Positions 49,380 to 58,500 of a stretch of DNA of 64,000 nucleotides are shown piece after piece (position 1 is the first letter of the stretch; each line of letters starts with the position of its first letter). Location: NCBI RefSeq assembly GCF_024213555.1, contig NZ_JANAVO010000007.1, positions 62,001 through 126,000 of the forward strand, given 5' to 3'. The position numbers and the translations under genes were made by a program. The DNA is from Allokutzneria sp. A3M-2-11 16. GTDB taxonomy: Bacteria; Actinomycetota; Actinomycetes; Mycobacteriales; Pseudonocardiaceae. The notes under the pieces are model-generated. The model saw only the letters and a program-made list of their open reading frames with translations, ran no database searches and was not told the origin of the DNA.

Positions 49380-50782
49380 TCACGCCGGACAGGTGCGGGT
49401 GGTGACCTCGCCGGTGCGGAAGTAGCGGTCGACGTGCTCGATGACGCACCGGTTCCCGCGGTGGTAGAGGGTGTGGCCGTAGCCTTCGAAGCTGATCAGC
49501 CCAGAGCCGGGGACCTGCGCGACGGCGTGCCGCGGCCCACCGATGTCGACCTTGGTGGCGCCGACCCCCAGGATCGGCGGCAACGGCAGCCCGGTCAGCG
49601 CGGCGCGGGGGTTGCGCACCGGCACATCCATGCCCGTGCAGATCCCGCCGTACATCGGCACCGTCAAGAACTCCGGCAGGACCTCCTTCGCGTGCTCCAA
49701 CGCCCGCCGGTAGTCCTCGTAGGTCTGCCAGGTCTTCTCCCCGTCACCGCACATTGCGCTGACCAGCCAGACGTTGATCCGCGGCATGCCCGTGGCGTCG
49801 TAGAAGCCCCGCGCGTCGCCCTTGATCGCCCTGTCCATCGCCTCGGACAGCTGCTGCGCCGCGACGTCCACGGTGAGCATCGCGCGGACGACGCGCTGGA
49901 GGTCGACGCTGGTCATCCGCTCCGATGTCCCCGAAACGGGAACCGGTTCCCGATCAGCCTTCTCGACCAGGCCGCGCCACTCCGCGCGCACGTCCCGCCC
50001 GTGCAGCGCGCACGAGCTGTTGGCCGCGCACCAGGAGGTGAAGTCCCCGAACTGGGCCTTGGTGAGCTCCACCCGGTCGCGGTCGAACTGCTGCCGCGTG
50101 CTGATGTGATCGTTGCCGCCGTCCATGACCAGACCGGCGACGCGGTGCGGGTACAACCGCGCGTACGTGGTGCCGTTCACCCCGCCGTAGGAGTTGGCCA
50201 GCAGCCGGAGTTTCTGCTGTCCCAACGCGATCCGCATCGCGTCGATGTCCCGCGCGACGGTCGCCGCGTCCAGCCGGTCGATCAGTTCGGGCCCAGCCGC
50301 CCGGCAGGGCGCCATGATCTCCTTGTTGCTGCGCGCCATCGCGTCGAACTCGGCCCGGGTCCTCGCCACCGTGAAGGGCACCACGAACTCGTGGCACTCC
50401 TGCGGCAGGTGGTCGTAGGTCTCAAGCCCGCGCCGATCGAAGGACACGACGTCGAAGTCCTTGCGCAGCTCGGTGAAGCTCGCCTCGTAGTTCCGCAGGT
50501 CCATGATCCCCGAGCCGCCGGGCCCACCCGGGATGCTGAGCACCACTCCCTTGCTCGGCCCGGTGCCCGTGTGCCCGAGCCGCCCCACCGTGAGCGCGAT
50601 CTTCTTGCCGGGCCGCTCCCAGTCGACGGGCACCTCGACGTCGGCGCACTCGACCCGGGGCGCCTGCCACTCGCCCGCGCACGCCTTCCAGCTCAGGTCC
50701 GGCGCGCCGCCCTGTGCGGAGGCGACCCCCCGCACAGGACGGCGGCCGCCGTGGCCAGGACCGCAGCACGTGTGAACACCAT
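49380..50782 (-). CDS. Secreted S33 tripeptidyl-aminopeptidase-like hydrolase, frameshifted near the signal peptide
   Basis: Alpha/beta hydrolase with nucleophile elbow LLANSYGGVNG, oxyanion-type segment LSIPGGPGGSG and C-terminal TAP-like part ending GYGHTLYHRGNRCV with the catalytic His; many Cys pairs suit a secreted protein. The mature part begins near ASAQGGAPDLSWKAC in one frame. The signal peptide (MVFTRAAVLATAAAVLCGG, ATG 50782, good GGGAGAG site) is in another frame. They meet at a G6 run (C6 at 50726-50731 on the plus strand); one more G would join them. Either the gene is broken, the tract is variable, or the assembly is wrong by one base. Confidence 0.8.
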
Positions 50783-51022
50783 GACGACTCTCCCTTGCGA
50801 CAACTGCTTCCGGGGCCAACCTAAAAAGCCGACACCACGGGCACATCTGCCAAAAGGCATACACAACCCCGAGTTCATCCCCCGGGAGCGCAGCATGTTC
50901 CCAAACGCTTTCTGAGAAAAGCTGAGAACCAGTATCGGCTGGTCAGCGGGTTACACTCACGCTGTACCTACTGGTATGTATACTCGCCGGGAAATCGTCC
51001 GGGAAAAGCAAGGAGAGTCGAC

Positions 51023-51517
51023 ATGGTAGTGATTCGCCCGGCACGCCCGAGTGATCTCGCCCCGCTCGTGGAGATCTACAACCACTATGTCGAGCACGCG
51101 CTCGTCCCTTTCGACACCGAACCGGCGTCGCCGGAGAGCCGGACCCCGTGGTTCGAGTCGTTCTCCGACACGGGCCCGCACCGCCTGCTCGTCGCGTACT
51201 CCGGCCAGCGGGTTCTCGGCTGCGCGTACAGCAGCCCCTACCGATCGCATCCGGCGTTCGCCGAGACCGTGGAGCTCGGCATCTACCTCGCCCCCGGACA
51301 CCGGGGCCAGGGCGTGGGCTCCGCCCTGTACAGCTCGCTGCTCGGTCGGCTCAGCTCCGCGAAGGTGCACCTCGCGGTCGCCGCGATCGCCCTGCCCAAC
51401 CAGGCTTCGGTGGGACTGCACTGCAAGTTCGGGTTCACCCGGGTCGGCGTGTTCGACGAGTACGCCACCAAACGCGGCGCCTACATCAGCTCACTGTGGT
51501 TGCAGCGCCGCCTGTGA
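51023..51517 (+). CDS. GNAT acetyltransferase, phosphinothricin-acetyltransferase-like
   Basis: Protein of 164 aa with the opening IRPARPSDLAPLVEIYNHYV and the acetyl-CoA loop APGHRGQGVGSALYSSL typical of Pat/Bar-type N-acetyltransferases, followed by ALPNQASVGLHCKFGF. An AAGGAG site precedes the ATG. The upstream 240 bases contain TACC-TACT-GGTA (near 50965), which could be a regulator site. Likely function: acetylation of an amino compound for detoxification. Substrate unknown. Confidence 0.9.
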   Translation: MVVIRPARPSDLAPLVEIYNHYVEHALVPFDTEPASPESRTPWFESFSDTGPHRLLVAYSGQRVLGCAYSSPYRSHPAFAETVELGIYLAPGHRGQGVGSALYSSLLGRLSSAKVHLAVAAIALPNQASVGLHCKFGFTRVGVFDEYATKRGAYISSLWLQRRL

Positions 51518-51529
51518 GCGCGGTGCCCC

Positions 51530-51880
51530 TCACTCGCTCGACGGGTGCTCCGGCGAGCGGCCGCGCCGATGGTCGATGACACCGATCTCCACGTTGTGCA
51601 GCCACAGGCCGAGCCCACCGACGAGGTGATCCCGGCAGAGCGCGTAGAGCCGTTCCCGGCCGTCCTTGCGGACGGTGACCAGGCCGGAGTCGACCAGCAC
51701 GGTCAGATGACGCGTGGTGGTGGGCCAGCTCTGCTCGAAGCGGGCGGCGAGGACGCCCGCGGTGACCTCACCACCCCGGGCGTGCAGCACCTCGACGATC
51801 TCGCGCCGGGTCGGGTGGGCCAGAGCGCTGAAGACGGTGTCGAGCTCGCCCAGCTTCCGGACGGTTCGACGAGGACTCAT
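51530..51880 (-). CDS. ArsR-family transcriptional regulator
   Basis: Winged-helix repressor of 116 aa, with FSALAHPTRREIVEVLHARGG leading into the helix-turn-helix LAARFEQSWPTTTRHLTVL and a wing VTVRKDGRERLYAL. No metal-binding Cys cluster is seen, so it is probably of the non-metal SdpR-like type. It follows the VOC gene by 25 bases in the same direction. It likely represses this operon through the TTAGCAA-CC-TTGCTAA palindrome upstream of the VOC start. Confidence 0.93.
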   Translation of the reverse strand: MSPRRTVRKLGELDTVFSALAHPTRREIVEVLHARGGEVTAGVLAARFEQSWPTTTRHLTVLVDSGLVTVRKDGRERLYALCRDHLVGGLGLWLHNVEIGVIDHRRGRSPEHPSSE

Positions 51881-51905
51881 CTGCGCGGCTCCGTCCGAAC
51901 CGGGC

Positions 51906-52262
51906 TCACGCCTCGGGCTGCTCGGGCGAGGCGTGCCTCGGCTCGTAGATCCCCAGCTCGCCGCCGTCGGGCAGCCGCAACGCTGTCATCAGGCCCCATC
52001 CCGCGTCCTCCACCGGCCGGGTGAACTCCACTCCCTTGCCCTCCAGCTGCTCGACCGTCGCCTCGATGTCGTCGCACATCAGGTACAGCTCGTGCGCGGG
52101 CGCACCTTCGGTCGGGTGGATGCCGAGCTCGGCGGGCGGCAGCGCGAAGATCAGCCATCCTCCTCCGCTGTCGACCGAGTCGAACTCCAGTACGTCCCGG
52201 AAGAACGCGCGCAGTGCGTCGGCGTCCTCGCTGTACATGATCGCGTGCGTGCCAGTGATCAT
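51906..52262 (-). CDS. Glyoxalase/VOC-superfamily protein
   Basis: About 118 aa. The betaalphabetabetabeta repeats are visible from THAIMYSEDADALRAFFRDVL to LYLMCDDIEATVEQLEGKGV and GLMTALRLPDGGELGIYEP. It probably acts as a metal-dependent lyase or as a small-molecule binding protein. The start at ATG 52262 follows AGGGG; another ATG lies two codons upstream. It forms an operon with the ArsR regulator. Confidence 0.9.
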   Translation of the reverse strand: MITGTHAIMYSEDADALRAFFRDVLEFDSVDSGGGWLIFALPPAELGIHPTEGAPAHELYLMCDDIEATVEQLEGKGVEFTRPVEDAGWGLMTALRLPDGGELGIYEPRHASPEQPEA

Positions 52263-52291
52263 CAACATCCCCTGTCGTCCGGCAAAGTTAC

Positions 52292-52307
52292 TTAGCAACC
52301 TTGCTAA
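52292..52307. promoter_or_regulatory. ArsR operator
   Basis: TTAGCAA-CC-TTGCTAA, a perfect 7+2+7 inverted repeat, within the larger AAGTTACTTAGCAACCTTGC region. It lies 30 bases upstream of the VOC start, where the promoter should be. The stepwise TTAGCAA half-sites match sites known for ArsR/SdpR-type repressors. Confidence 0.75.
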
Positions 52308-52525
52308 GCTTTGCACGTGCGCGTCCCCGCCGCAACACGTCGACCCCGAGACCTCGACGGCTCGCACAAGAACTCAAGATAACGACAGCAAAACTATGCG
52401 GTTTCAATTCACCCATGACTCATCTCCCCCGAACACCGCGACGGATATGCAACCGGACCGTGCGTGACACGGCGGCCCGCCTGTGCTGTCATTCATGCGG
52501 CAAGTCACGAGAGGAAAGGGTCCGG

Positions 52526-53575
52526 GTGAGTCGGCATATGCCAGAGAATAAATTCCCCAATCGCCTCGAAGACGCTCCGCCAAGACGAAGACCGCGAAGA
52601 ACGGCGGTAGTGGTCCTCGCCGCCATGGCTCTCCTGCTCGGCAGCGCCTGCACCGCGCCGGGCGGCACGCAGAACCCGTCGAGCTCCCCTTCACCCGCGC
52701 CGGAGAAGAAGAGAATCCGACTGGGAGTTCTTCCGGTACTCGGCGCGGCCCCACTGCATCTCGCCATCAAAGAAGGGGCTTTCGCGCGAGAAGGACTCGA
52801 AGTCGACCTCGTCACGATCCAGGGAGCCGGTGCGGCCATCCCGGACCTCGCCACCGGAAATTTGGACATCGTTTTCGGGAACTACGTCTCCTTCTTCACC
52901 GCGGAAGTCAAGCAGACCGCGAAGGTCAAACTGGTCGCGGACGGCTACTTCGCCAAACCCAACACGTGGATGGTGCTCAGCGGACCGAACTCCCGCTTGA
53001 GCAAGCCGACCGACCTCGTGGGCAAGAAGGTGGCCGTGACGACGACGAACAGCCTCGCCGACCTGACCATCAAGTCCACCGTCAGCGCCAACGGCGGAGA
53101 CGAGAAGTCCATCACGTTCGTCGAGATGCCCTACACCGAGATGGGGGAAGCGCTCAACGCCCGACGAGTGGACGCCGCCCTGCTCTCGGAACCGTTCATC
53201 ACCGAGACGATGAAGAAGATCGGCGCACTACCGGTATTCGATGCCGCCTCCGGCCCCACGGCCGACATAGCCATTTCCGGCTACGCCACCACGGAGGAGT
53301 TCGCAACGAGCTCTCCGAAGACAGTGGCGGCGTTCCAGCGCGCACTGTCCACCGGCGTCGACATCGCCAACAGAGACCGCAGCAAAGTGGAAGCGGCCCT
53401 CATCGGCTACTCCGGAATTGACCAGCAAACCGCGTCGATTCTCACCCTGGTGGGCTTCCCGGGCATGCTGGAGCCAGAACGCATCCAACGCGTACCGGAC
53501 TTGATGCACAGTTACGGGACGCTTGAAAGGCGTCTCGACGTCAAGCCGATGATCATCCCGCACGCGAAGCGATAA
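52526..53575 (+). CDS. SsuA/NMT1-type ABC substrate-binding lipoprotein
   Basis: About 349 aa from the GTG at 52526, which has GAGGAAAGGG at correct spacing. A basic N-terminus (RRRPRRTA) and a hydrophobic stretch end in LLLGSACTAPGG, a lipobox-like site for a membrane-anchored lipoprotein. The mature part has LGVLPVLGAAPLHLAIKEG and FAREGLEVDLV, DLATGNLDIVFG and LVGKKVAVTTTNS, as in aliphatic-sulfonate, taurine or thiamine-precursor binding proteins. No permease or ATPase gene is adjacent, so it is an orphan binding protein. Ligand unknown. Confidence 0.9.
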   Translation: MSRHMPENKFPNRLEDAPPRRRPRRTAVVVLAAMALLLGSACTAPGGTQNPSSSPSPAPEKKRIRLGVLPVLGAAPLHLAIKEGAFAREGLEVDLVTIQGAGAAIPDLATGNLDIVFGNYVSFFTAEVKQTAKVKLVADGYFAKPNTWMVLSGPNSRLSKPTDLVGKKVAVTTTNSLADLTIKSTVSANGGDEKSITFVEMPYTEMGEALNARRVDAALLSEPFITETMKKIGALPVFDAASGPTADIAISGYATTEEFATSSPKTVAAFQRALSTGVDIANRDRSKVEAALIGYSGIDQQTASILTLVGFPGMLEPERIQRVPDLMHSYGTLERRLDVKPMIIPHAKR

Positions 53576-53601
53576 CGTCGCTATATCGGCAGTTCGCGGC
53601 A

Positions 53602-53635
53602 AGCGTTCAAGTGCGACTTCTCCCGGTTGAACGCT
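53602..53635. terminator. Hairpin between convergent lipoprotein and ABC transporter genes
   Basis: AGCGTTCAA (53602-53610) pairs with TTGAACGCT (53627-53635) around a 16-base loop. It sits 27 bases past the lipoprotein stop and overlaps the last codons of the ABC gene, suggesting a bidirectional terminator. Confidence 0.6.
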
Positions 53636-55355
53636 CATAAATGCGCGACGCGTCGCTGGTGCTCATCCAGTGGCCGACGAGGTGGGCATAGGTGGGCGAG
53701 CACCGCGCGAGCCGGTCGTGGCTTCCGCTGACGAGGCCGTCACGGTCGAGCACGAGGACCCTGGGAGCGCGGAGCGCCGAGCTGATGCGGTGGGCCACCA
53801 CCACGAGCGTTCCGCCTCGGCGGTGCAGGGCGCGTTCGGCCCGCTCTTCGGCAACGGGGTCGAGGTGGCAGGTTGCCTCGTCGAGCACGACCACGGCGGC
53901 GGGCGAGAGGTGAACGCGTGCGATGACGAGGAGTTGGCGCTCCCCCAACGACAGCTCGTGGGGCCGCACAAGGGCGTCGTAACCGCCGTGCCGGTGCAGC
54001 AGTTCGGCCAGTCCCACCTCCGCGACGGTGTGCTCCAACGCCGCGTCGTCGGCAGTGGGAGCGAGATAGGTCAGGTTCTCGCGGAAGGTCCCGGCGAAGA
54101 CGTAGGACTCCTGGGGCACCAAGGCGATCGAGCTGCGCAGCGAGGTGGTCCGCAGGCTCGCCAGCGCGACGCCGCCGAGTTCGACCGTCCCGTTCTCAGG
54201 GGTCTCCAGTCCTGATAGGACGGTCGCGAGGGTGGACTTGCCGATACCGCTTGCTCCGATGACCGCGACCCGTTCACCTTGCCGGATAACGAGGTTGGCG
54301 TTGTCGAGGACGGGCTCGGAGTGCGGCCCGTAGCGGAACGTGGCGTCGCGGAGCACCAGATCTCCGGGTCTGGCGGGCATTCCGTCGTGGTCGACGCCCT
54401 CCGTCGTCCTGCTCGCGCGAGCGAGCCGGGCGAGCAGCGTGGTGAGTTCGACGCCCTGGTTGCCCAGCATCTCCGCGACCGCGCGCCACGCGGGCTCCAG
54501 GCCGGAGGCGAGGTAGACCACCGCGCCCACGAGCTCGCCGGTGCTGAGCGCACCGCCCGCGAGCAGCGAGGGGGCCAGGGCCAGCAACAGGACCAACGGC
54601 GCTCGCGCCGCGAGGCCGATCACGCCGATCCGGATTCCGCCCAGATCGGCCACGGCGACCGAGGCGGTGGTGTGCGCACGTGCGCGCCGGTCGAGATCGG
54701 CAAGAGCCCGGTTCGTGGCCGCGCAGGCCGCGACATCCCGCAGACCTTCCAAGACCTCGCCGACGTCCGCGGCGAGGTCTTCCTCGCGCGTCAGCGCGGC
54801 CTCGTACCGACGCCTCCACGTGCGCGACAGCGCTGCCAGCACGAACGAACAGACCACCACGAGCGGTGCGAGGCCGACGATGACGGCGGGCGCCATCGCG
54901 CACAGGCCGACCACCGCCGCGACCACCATCAGCGCGGCCGAGGTCACCGACATGACGAGGTTGGCCGTGATCTGCCTGGCGGCTTCGACCTGGTTGACGA
55001 TCCTCGCCGCGACACCGGGAGCGGGCGGCTCCTTGCCGTTCACCGCCGCGTGCAGCTCACCGCGCACCACCGAGCGGACGAGGTGGTCGCGCACCGCCTC
55101 GGTGAAACCGCCCATGGACCGCACGGCCCTGCGCGTGCCGAACGCCGCGACAACGAGTGCGATGCCGTAGCAGCCGAGCGCGAGCAGGCCGAGATCTCCG
55201 CGCCCAGCAAGGAAACCGCGGTCCAGGGCGAGCGCGACGAGTCGTCCGGACAGCAGCACCGGAAGCGCGGCGAGCCCGGACCAGGCGACGACCGCGACGA
55301 GGACGCGGCGGTGCTCGACGACGACCGGACGCAGGAGAGTCCACGCGATGGGCAT
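53607..55355 (-). CDS. Lasso cluster ABC exporter, half-transporter 2
   Basis: About 582 aa, with an N-terminal six-helix membrane domain and a C-terminal ATPase. Walker A GASGIGKST, Q-loop VPQESYVF, Walker B VVLDEATCHLD and H-loop VVAHRIS are intact. The signature is LSLGERQ rather than LSGGQ. The ATG at 55355 is one base after the stop of the partner gene. The partner has the reverse defects, so the two most likely form a heterodimer with one consensus and one degenerate ATP site. It probably exports the mature lasso peptides and gives immunity. Confidence 0.92.
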   Translation of the reverse strand: MPIAWTLLRPVVVEHRRVLVAVVAWSGLAALPVLLSGRLVALALDRGFLAGRGDLGLLALGCYGIALVVAAFGTRRAVRSMGGFTEAVRDHLVRSVVRGELHAAVNGKEPPAPGVAARIVNQVEAARQITANLVMSVTSAALMVVAAVVGLCAMAPAVIVGLAPLVVVCSFVLAALSRTWRRRYEAALTREEDLAADVGEVLEGLRDVAACAATNRALADLDRRARAHTTASVAVADLGGIRIGVIGLAARAPLVLLLALAPSLLAGGALSTGELVGAVVYLASGLEPAWRAVAEMLGNQGVELTTLLARLARASRTTEGVDHDGMPARPGDLVLRDATFRYGPHSEPVLDNANLVIRQGERVAVIGASGIGKSTLATVLSGLETPENGTVELGGVALASLRTTSLRSSIALVPQESYVFAGTFRENLTYLAPTADDAALEHTVAEVGLAELLHRHGGYDALVRPHELSLGERQLLVIARVHLSPAAVVVLDEATCHLDPVAEERAERALHRRGGTLVVVAHRISSALRAPRVLVLDRDGLVSGSHDRLARCSPTYAHLVGHWMSTSDASRIYERSTGRSRT

Positions 55356-55356
55356 G

Positions 55357-57042
55357 TCAGGCCGTCCCCGCGAGTTCCGCGGTGTGCGCGCCGAACACCG
55401 CGCGGTAGTCCGGTTCGCGCAGGAGCTCGTGGTGCGGCGCGAAGCCCCGCAGCCGTCCTCGGTCGAGCCAGGCGACGATGTCGGCTTGTGCGGCGGTGCC
55501 GAGCCGGTGGGCGAGCACCAGGCGCGTCCTGGTGGTGAGCGCCCGTCCGAGCGCTGCGGTGATGTCGGCCTCGGTCGCAGTGTCCACACTGGACGTCGCG
55601 TCGTCGAACACGACGATCCGGGCCTCGCGCCACACCGCTCTGGCGAGGCCGAGGCGTTGCAGCTCACCCCCGGACAGGCGGAGGCGTGCCAGCGGCGTGC
55701 GGCTCCCCTTTGGCAGCCGGTTCACGAAGTCCTCGGCGCGGCTGGTGCGCAGCGCGGCGACGAGCCGGTCGCGAGGAGGTGGCTGGTCGGCGTAGCCCAC
55801 CGCGTCGGCGACGGTCTCCCCGAGCAGGTGCGGCCGTTCGAAGGCGTAGGCGATGGCGCCGCGCACGTCCTCGCGGCGCAGCTCGTCGAGCCGCTGGCCG
55901 TCGACGCTCACCGCGCCGGAGTCCGGGTGCAGCAGGCCGCCCGCGACCTCGGCCAGGGTCGACTTGCCGGAGCCGGAGGGGCCGACGAGCGCGACCGTGC
56001 TGCCCGCCGGGATGTCGAGGTCCACGCCGTCGAGCACGCGGTGGCCGTCGCGGTCCACCCGAATCCCGCGCAGGCTCAGCGATCCCGGTCCGGGAGCGAG
56101 TGGCGCGGGCCCCGAGGGCGGCAGCGGTTGGCCCAGCACCTCCGCGACGCGCTCGGCGGACCCCTGCGCCCTGGCGAGCCGCGCGAGCATCACGTTCTGC
56201 CGGAACACCTCGGTGGCGAACCCGAAATACCCTTGTACGGCAAGGAATTCTCCCGGAGTGATCCGGCCGAGCAGCGCGGCGTGCCCGGCCACGGCGAGCA
56301 CCGCCACCTGGAGCAGGGGCATCACCAGGTTGGCGCGCCAGATCGCTTTCTCCTGCACCCGCCAGAATTCCCGGCCCTCCGCGCTGAGGCGGGGCAGCAC
56401 GGCCAGCACCCGATCGGTCTCGCGTTCCACCGTGCCGCTGGCGCGAATGGTGCGCGCGCCCCGCAGGGAGTCCTCCAGCCGTGCGAGCAGATCGGCGAAA
56501 ACACCTTGGTACCGCTCGGTATTCGCGCTGAGCTGGCGGGTGAGCCAACCCGAGAACAAGAACACCGCCGGAACCAGCGCGAGGAGCACCACGCCGAGCC
56601 AGACGTCGATCAGCACCAGGGCGATGACGCCACCGACCGAGGTCAGCAGGGACGCGTACAGGGAGACCGCGGTCATCGTCACCGTCGCGGCGGCCGTGGT
56701 GGACTGGAGCGTGCGGCTCACCAGGTCTCCCGTGGTGAAGCGGCGCGCGGTGCCGAGGTCGAACCCCAGAACGCGGCTCAGCAGCGACCGCCGCAGCCGC
56801 AGTGCCCCGTGCGCCTCGGCGCGTTTTTCCAGGACCACACCGGCCATTTCGGCGACGGTGGCCGCTGCGAGCAGAACGGCGACCACCACCATCGCCGAGC
56901 CGGTCAGGGTGTCCACGGCCGTGGCGACAGCCATCGGCAGGGCCAGCGCGGTGCTCACCTCGACCAACGCGACCAGGGCCAGGCCCGTGCCGTACCACCC
57001 GGCCGAGCGGAGCGTGCCGAGCAAGAGCCGGTGAGAACCCAC
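55357..57042 (-). CDS. Lasso cluster ABC exporter, half-transporter 1
   Basis: About 561 aa from GTG 57042 with a GAGGAG ribosome binding site. It has a membrane domain followed by an ATPase with Walker A GPSGSGKST and signature RLSGGELQ. Walker B is IVVFDDATSSVD, so Asp replaces the catalytic Glu, and the H-loop reads VLAHRLG. This matches the degenerate half of heterodimeric exporters. It lies 19 bases after the flavin monooxygenase stop and is part of the lasso operon. Confidence 0.92.
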   Translation of the reverse strand: MGSHRLLLGTLRSAGWYGTGLALVALVEVSTALALPMAVATAVDTLTGSAMVVVAVLLAAATVAEMAGVVLEKRAEAHGALRLRRSLLSRVLGFDLGTARRFTTGDLVSRTLQSTTAAATVTMTAVSLYASLLTSVGGVIALVLIDVWLGVVLLALVPAVFLFSGWLTRQLSANTERYQGVFADLLARLEDSLRGARTIRASGTVERETDRVLAVLPRLSAEGREFWRVQEKAIWRANLVMPLLQVAVLAVAGHAALLGRITPGEFLAVQGYFGFATEVFRQNVMLARLARAQGSAERVAEVLGQPLPPSGPAPLAPGPGSLSLRGIRVDRDGHRVLDGVDLDIPAGSTVALVGPSGSGKSTLAEVAGGLLHPDSGAVSVDGQRLDELRREDVRGAIAYAFERPHLLGETVADAVGYADQPPPRDRLVAALRTSRAEDFVNRLPKGSRTPLARLRLSGGELQRLGLARAVWREARIVVFDDATSSVDTATEADITAALGRALTTRTRLVLAHRLGTAAQADIVAWLDRGRLRGFAPHHELLREPDYRAVFGAHTAELAGTA

Positions 57043-57061
57043 GGTCGTCTCCTCTGGTGGA

Positions 57062-58081
57062 TCAGGCGTGCACGGCCAGTCGCTTCGCGACCTCGGGCAG
57101 CACCTCGGTGGCCAGCCGGTCCAGGTTCCACGCGGCCGAGGCGGTGTGGCCGTCGATCTCGACCTGGCAGAGCACCCTGGTGCAGCCGGAGCGCTCGATG
57201 TTGTGCGCCAGCCGCCGCACGCAGGTCTCGACGTCGCCGACCGCGTGGGTGTCGAGCAGCTGGTCGGTGTGGCGTTCGACCATGCGCTCCAACTCATCCC
57301 CGGTCGGCGGTTCGTGGGTGACCGGGATGAGGTGGCGGTGGCGGTTCTGCCCGCTGAACATCACGGCCGCGCGCTCGCGCATCAGCCGCCGCGCCACACC
57401 GGGGTCGTCGGTCGGGACGGTGTAGAGCGCGAACGCGTGGTCGGCTTCCTCCGGGCCGCCGTTGCGCCGGTAGTCCTCGATCATGAGCGCCTTCACGTCC
57501 GGGCTCTTGTCGAAGTACAGCAGCATCGGCACCCCCGACTCCGCCGCGAGCCGCACGGAGTCCTCGGAGTTGGCCGCCAGGTACACGCCGGGCCCGCCGT
57601 CCTCGCGCGGCAGGGGCACCACAGGAAGGTCCTCGCGGCCGGAAACCTTGCCCCGCAAGGCGTTGAGCGTTTCGGCCAGCGAATCGGCCATCCCGTCGCG
57701 CCAGCGGTCGATGCCCTTGCCGATCAGTTCGTACTCCACCAGCGGCTGGCCTCGGCCGACGCCGAGGGTGAACCGGCCACCGGAGACGTGGTCCAGCAGC
57801 GCGGCCTGTTCGGCGACGTGCAGCGGGGAATGCAGTGGCAGCAACGTGACCGCCGTTCCCACGCGGACGCGCTCGGTCGCGCCGAGCAGGTACGCGGCCA
57901 GGGTGAGCGAGGAGGGGGCGACGACGTGGTCGAGGAAGTGGTGCTCGGTCACCCACACCTCGTCGAGGCCGAGCCGTTCGGCCTGGCGAGCGAGGGCGAC
58001 GGTGCGGGCGAGCACGTCGGCGTCGGACTGGCCCGCGTCGCGGCGCGAGCTGAGCAGAACCCCGAAACGCGGTGTCAACAC
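57062..58081 (-). CDS. LLM-class flavin-dependent monooxygenase in the lasso operon
   Basis: Luciferase-like TIM-barrel flavoprotein of about 339 aa. Family segments are EVWVTEHHFLDHVVAPSS, VRVGTAVTLLPLHSP, LDHVSGGRFTLGVGRG and VYLAANSEDSVRLAAESG. The GTG at 58081 has a strong AGGAGG site and overlaps the end of the B2 gene. This placement argues that it modifies the lasso peptide or its precursor, for example by oxidation using reduced flavin supplied by a separate reductase. Monooxygenases are not part of the core lasso machinery. Confidence 0.9.
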   Translation of the reverse strand: MLTPRFGVLLSSRRDAGQSDADVLARTVALARQAERLGLDEVWVTEHHFLDHVVAPSSLTLAAYLLGATERVRVGTAVTLLPLHSPLHVAEQAALLDHVSGGRFTLGVGRGQPLVEYELIGKGIDRWRDGMADSLAETLNALRGKVSGREDLPVVPLPREDGGPGVYLAANSEDSVRLAAESGVPMLLYFDKSPDVKALMIEDYRRNGGPEEADHAFALYTVPTDDPGVARRLMRERAAVMFSGQNRHRHLIPVTHEPPTGDELERMVERHTDQLLDTHAVGDVETCVRRLAHNIERSGCTRVLCQVEIDGHTASAAWNLDRLATEVLPEVAKRLAVHA

Positions 58082-58500
58082 GAAAACCTCCTGGCAGGCA
58101 CGGAAAGCATGACGCGGTAAAGGCTCATGTCCTCGTTCTCCCCGACAGCGTGCTCGTCGACCTCGACCCAGGCGTGGGCGCGGAACGGCTCGGTGCGCAC
58201 CCCGGTGCGCCAGTCCGGCCACACCCCGGAGATCCGGCACAGCAGCGCGGTCGCCACCGAGCGCTGGAGGCACTGCTGGCTGGCGCAGCGGCTGCTCACG
58301 GTGACGACGGCCTGGCGCGCGGCCAGTGCCCGCGCCGTCGACGCCGGGTCCGCTCCCCGGCTCAGCCGTTCCAGGATCTGCTTGAGCCGCAAGGGAGATC
58401 TCCGGACCAGCAGCCGTGCCACACCGACAGCGGCGCGCGCGAGCAGGCGTCTGCCGAAGGTGACCTCGGTGGTGTTCTCCAGTGTGATCGGCATGCTCAT
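58075..58500 (-). CDS. Lasso peptide B2 leader peptidase
   Basis: Transglutaminase-like Cys protease of 141 aa. The nucleophile Cys is in QQCLQRSVATALL, followed by the His/Asp pair AHAWVEVDEHAV. It is the split C-terminal half of lasso B proteins and removes the leader peptide after it is presented by B1. The ATG overlaps the B1 stop as ATGA, and its end overlaps the start of the flavin monooxygenase gene. Confidence 0.93.
   Translation of the reverse strand: MSMPITLENTTEVTFGRRLLARAAVGVARLLVRRSPLRLKQILERLSRGADPASTARALAARQAVVTVSSRCASQQCLQRSVATALLCRISGVWPDWRTGVRTEPFRAHAWVEVDEHAVGENEDMSLYRVMLSVPARRFSC

Noticed and set aside
50960-50980. TetR-like operator TACC-TACT-GGTA upstream of the acetyltransferase
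   Set aside because: Only 4+4 symmetric bases and no TetR gene nearby; too weak for a feature.
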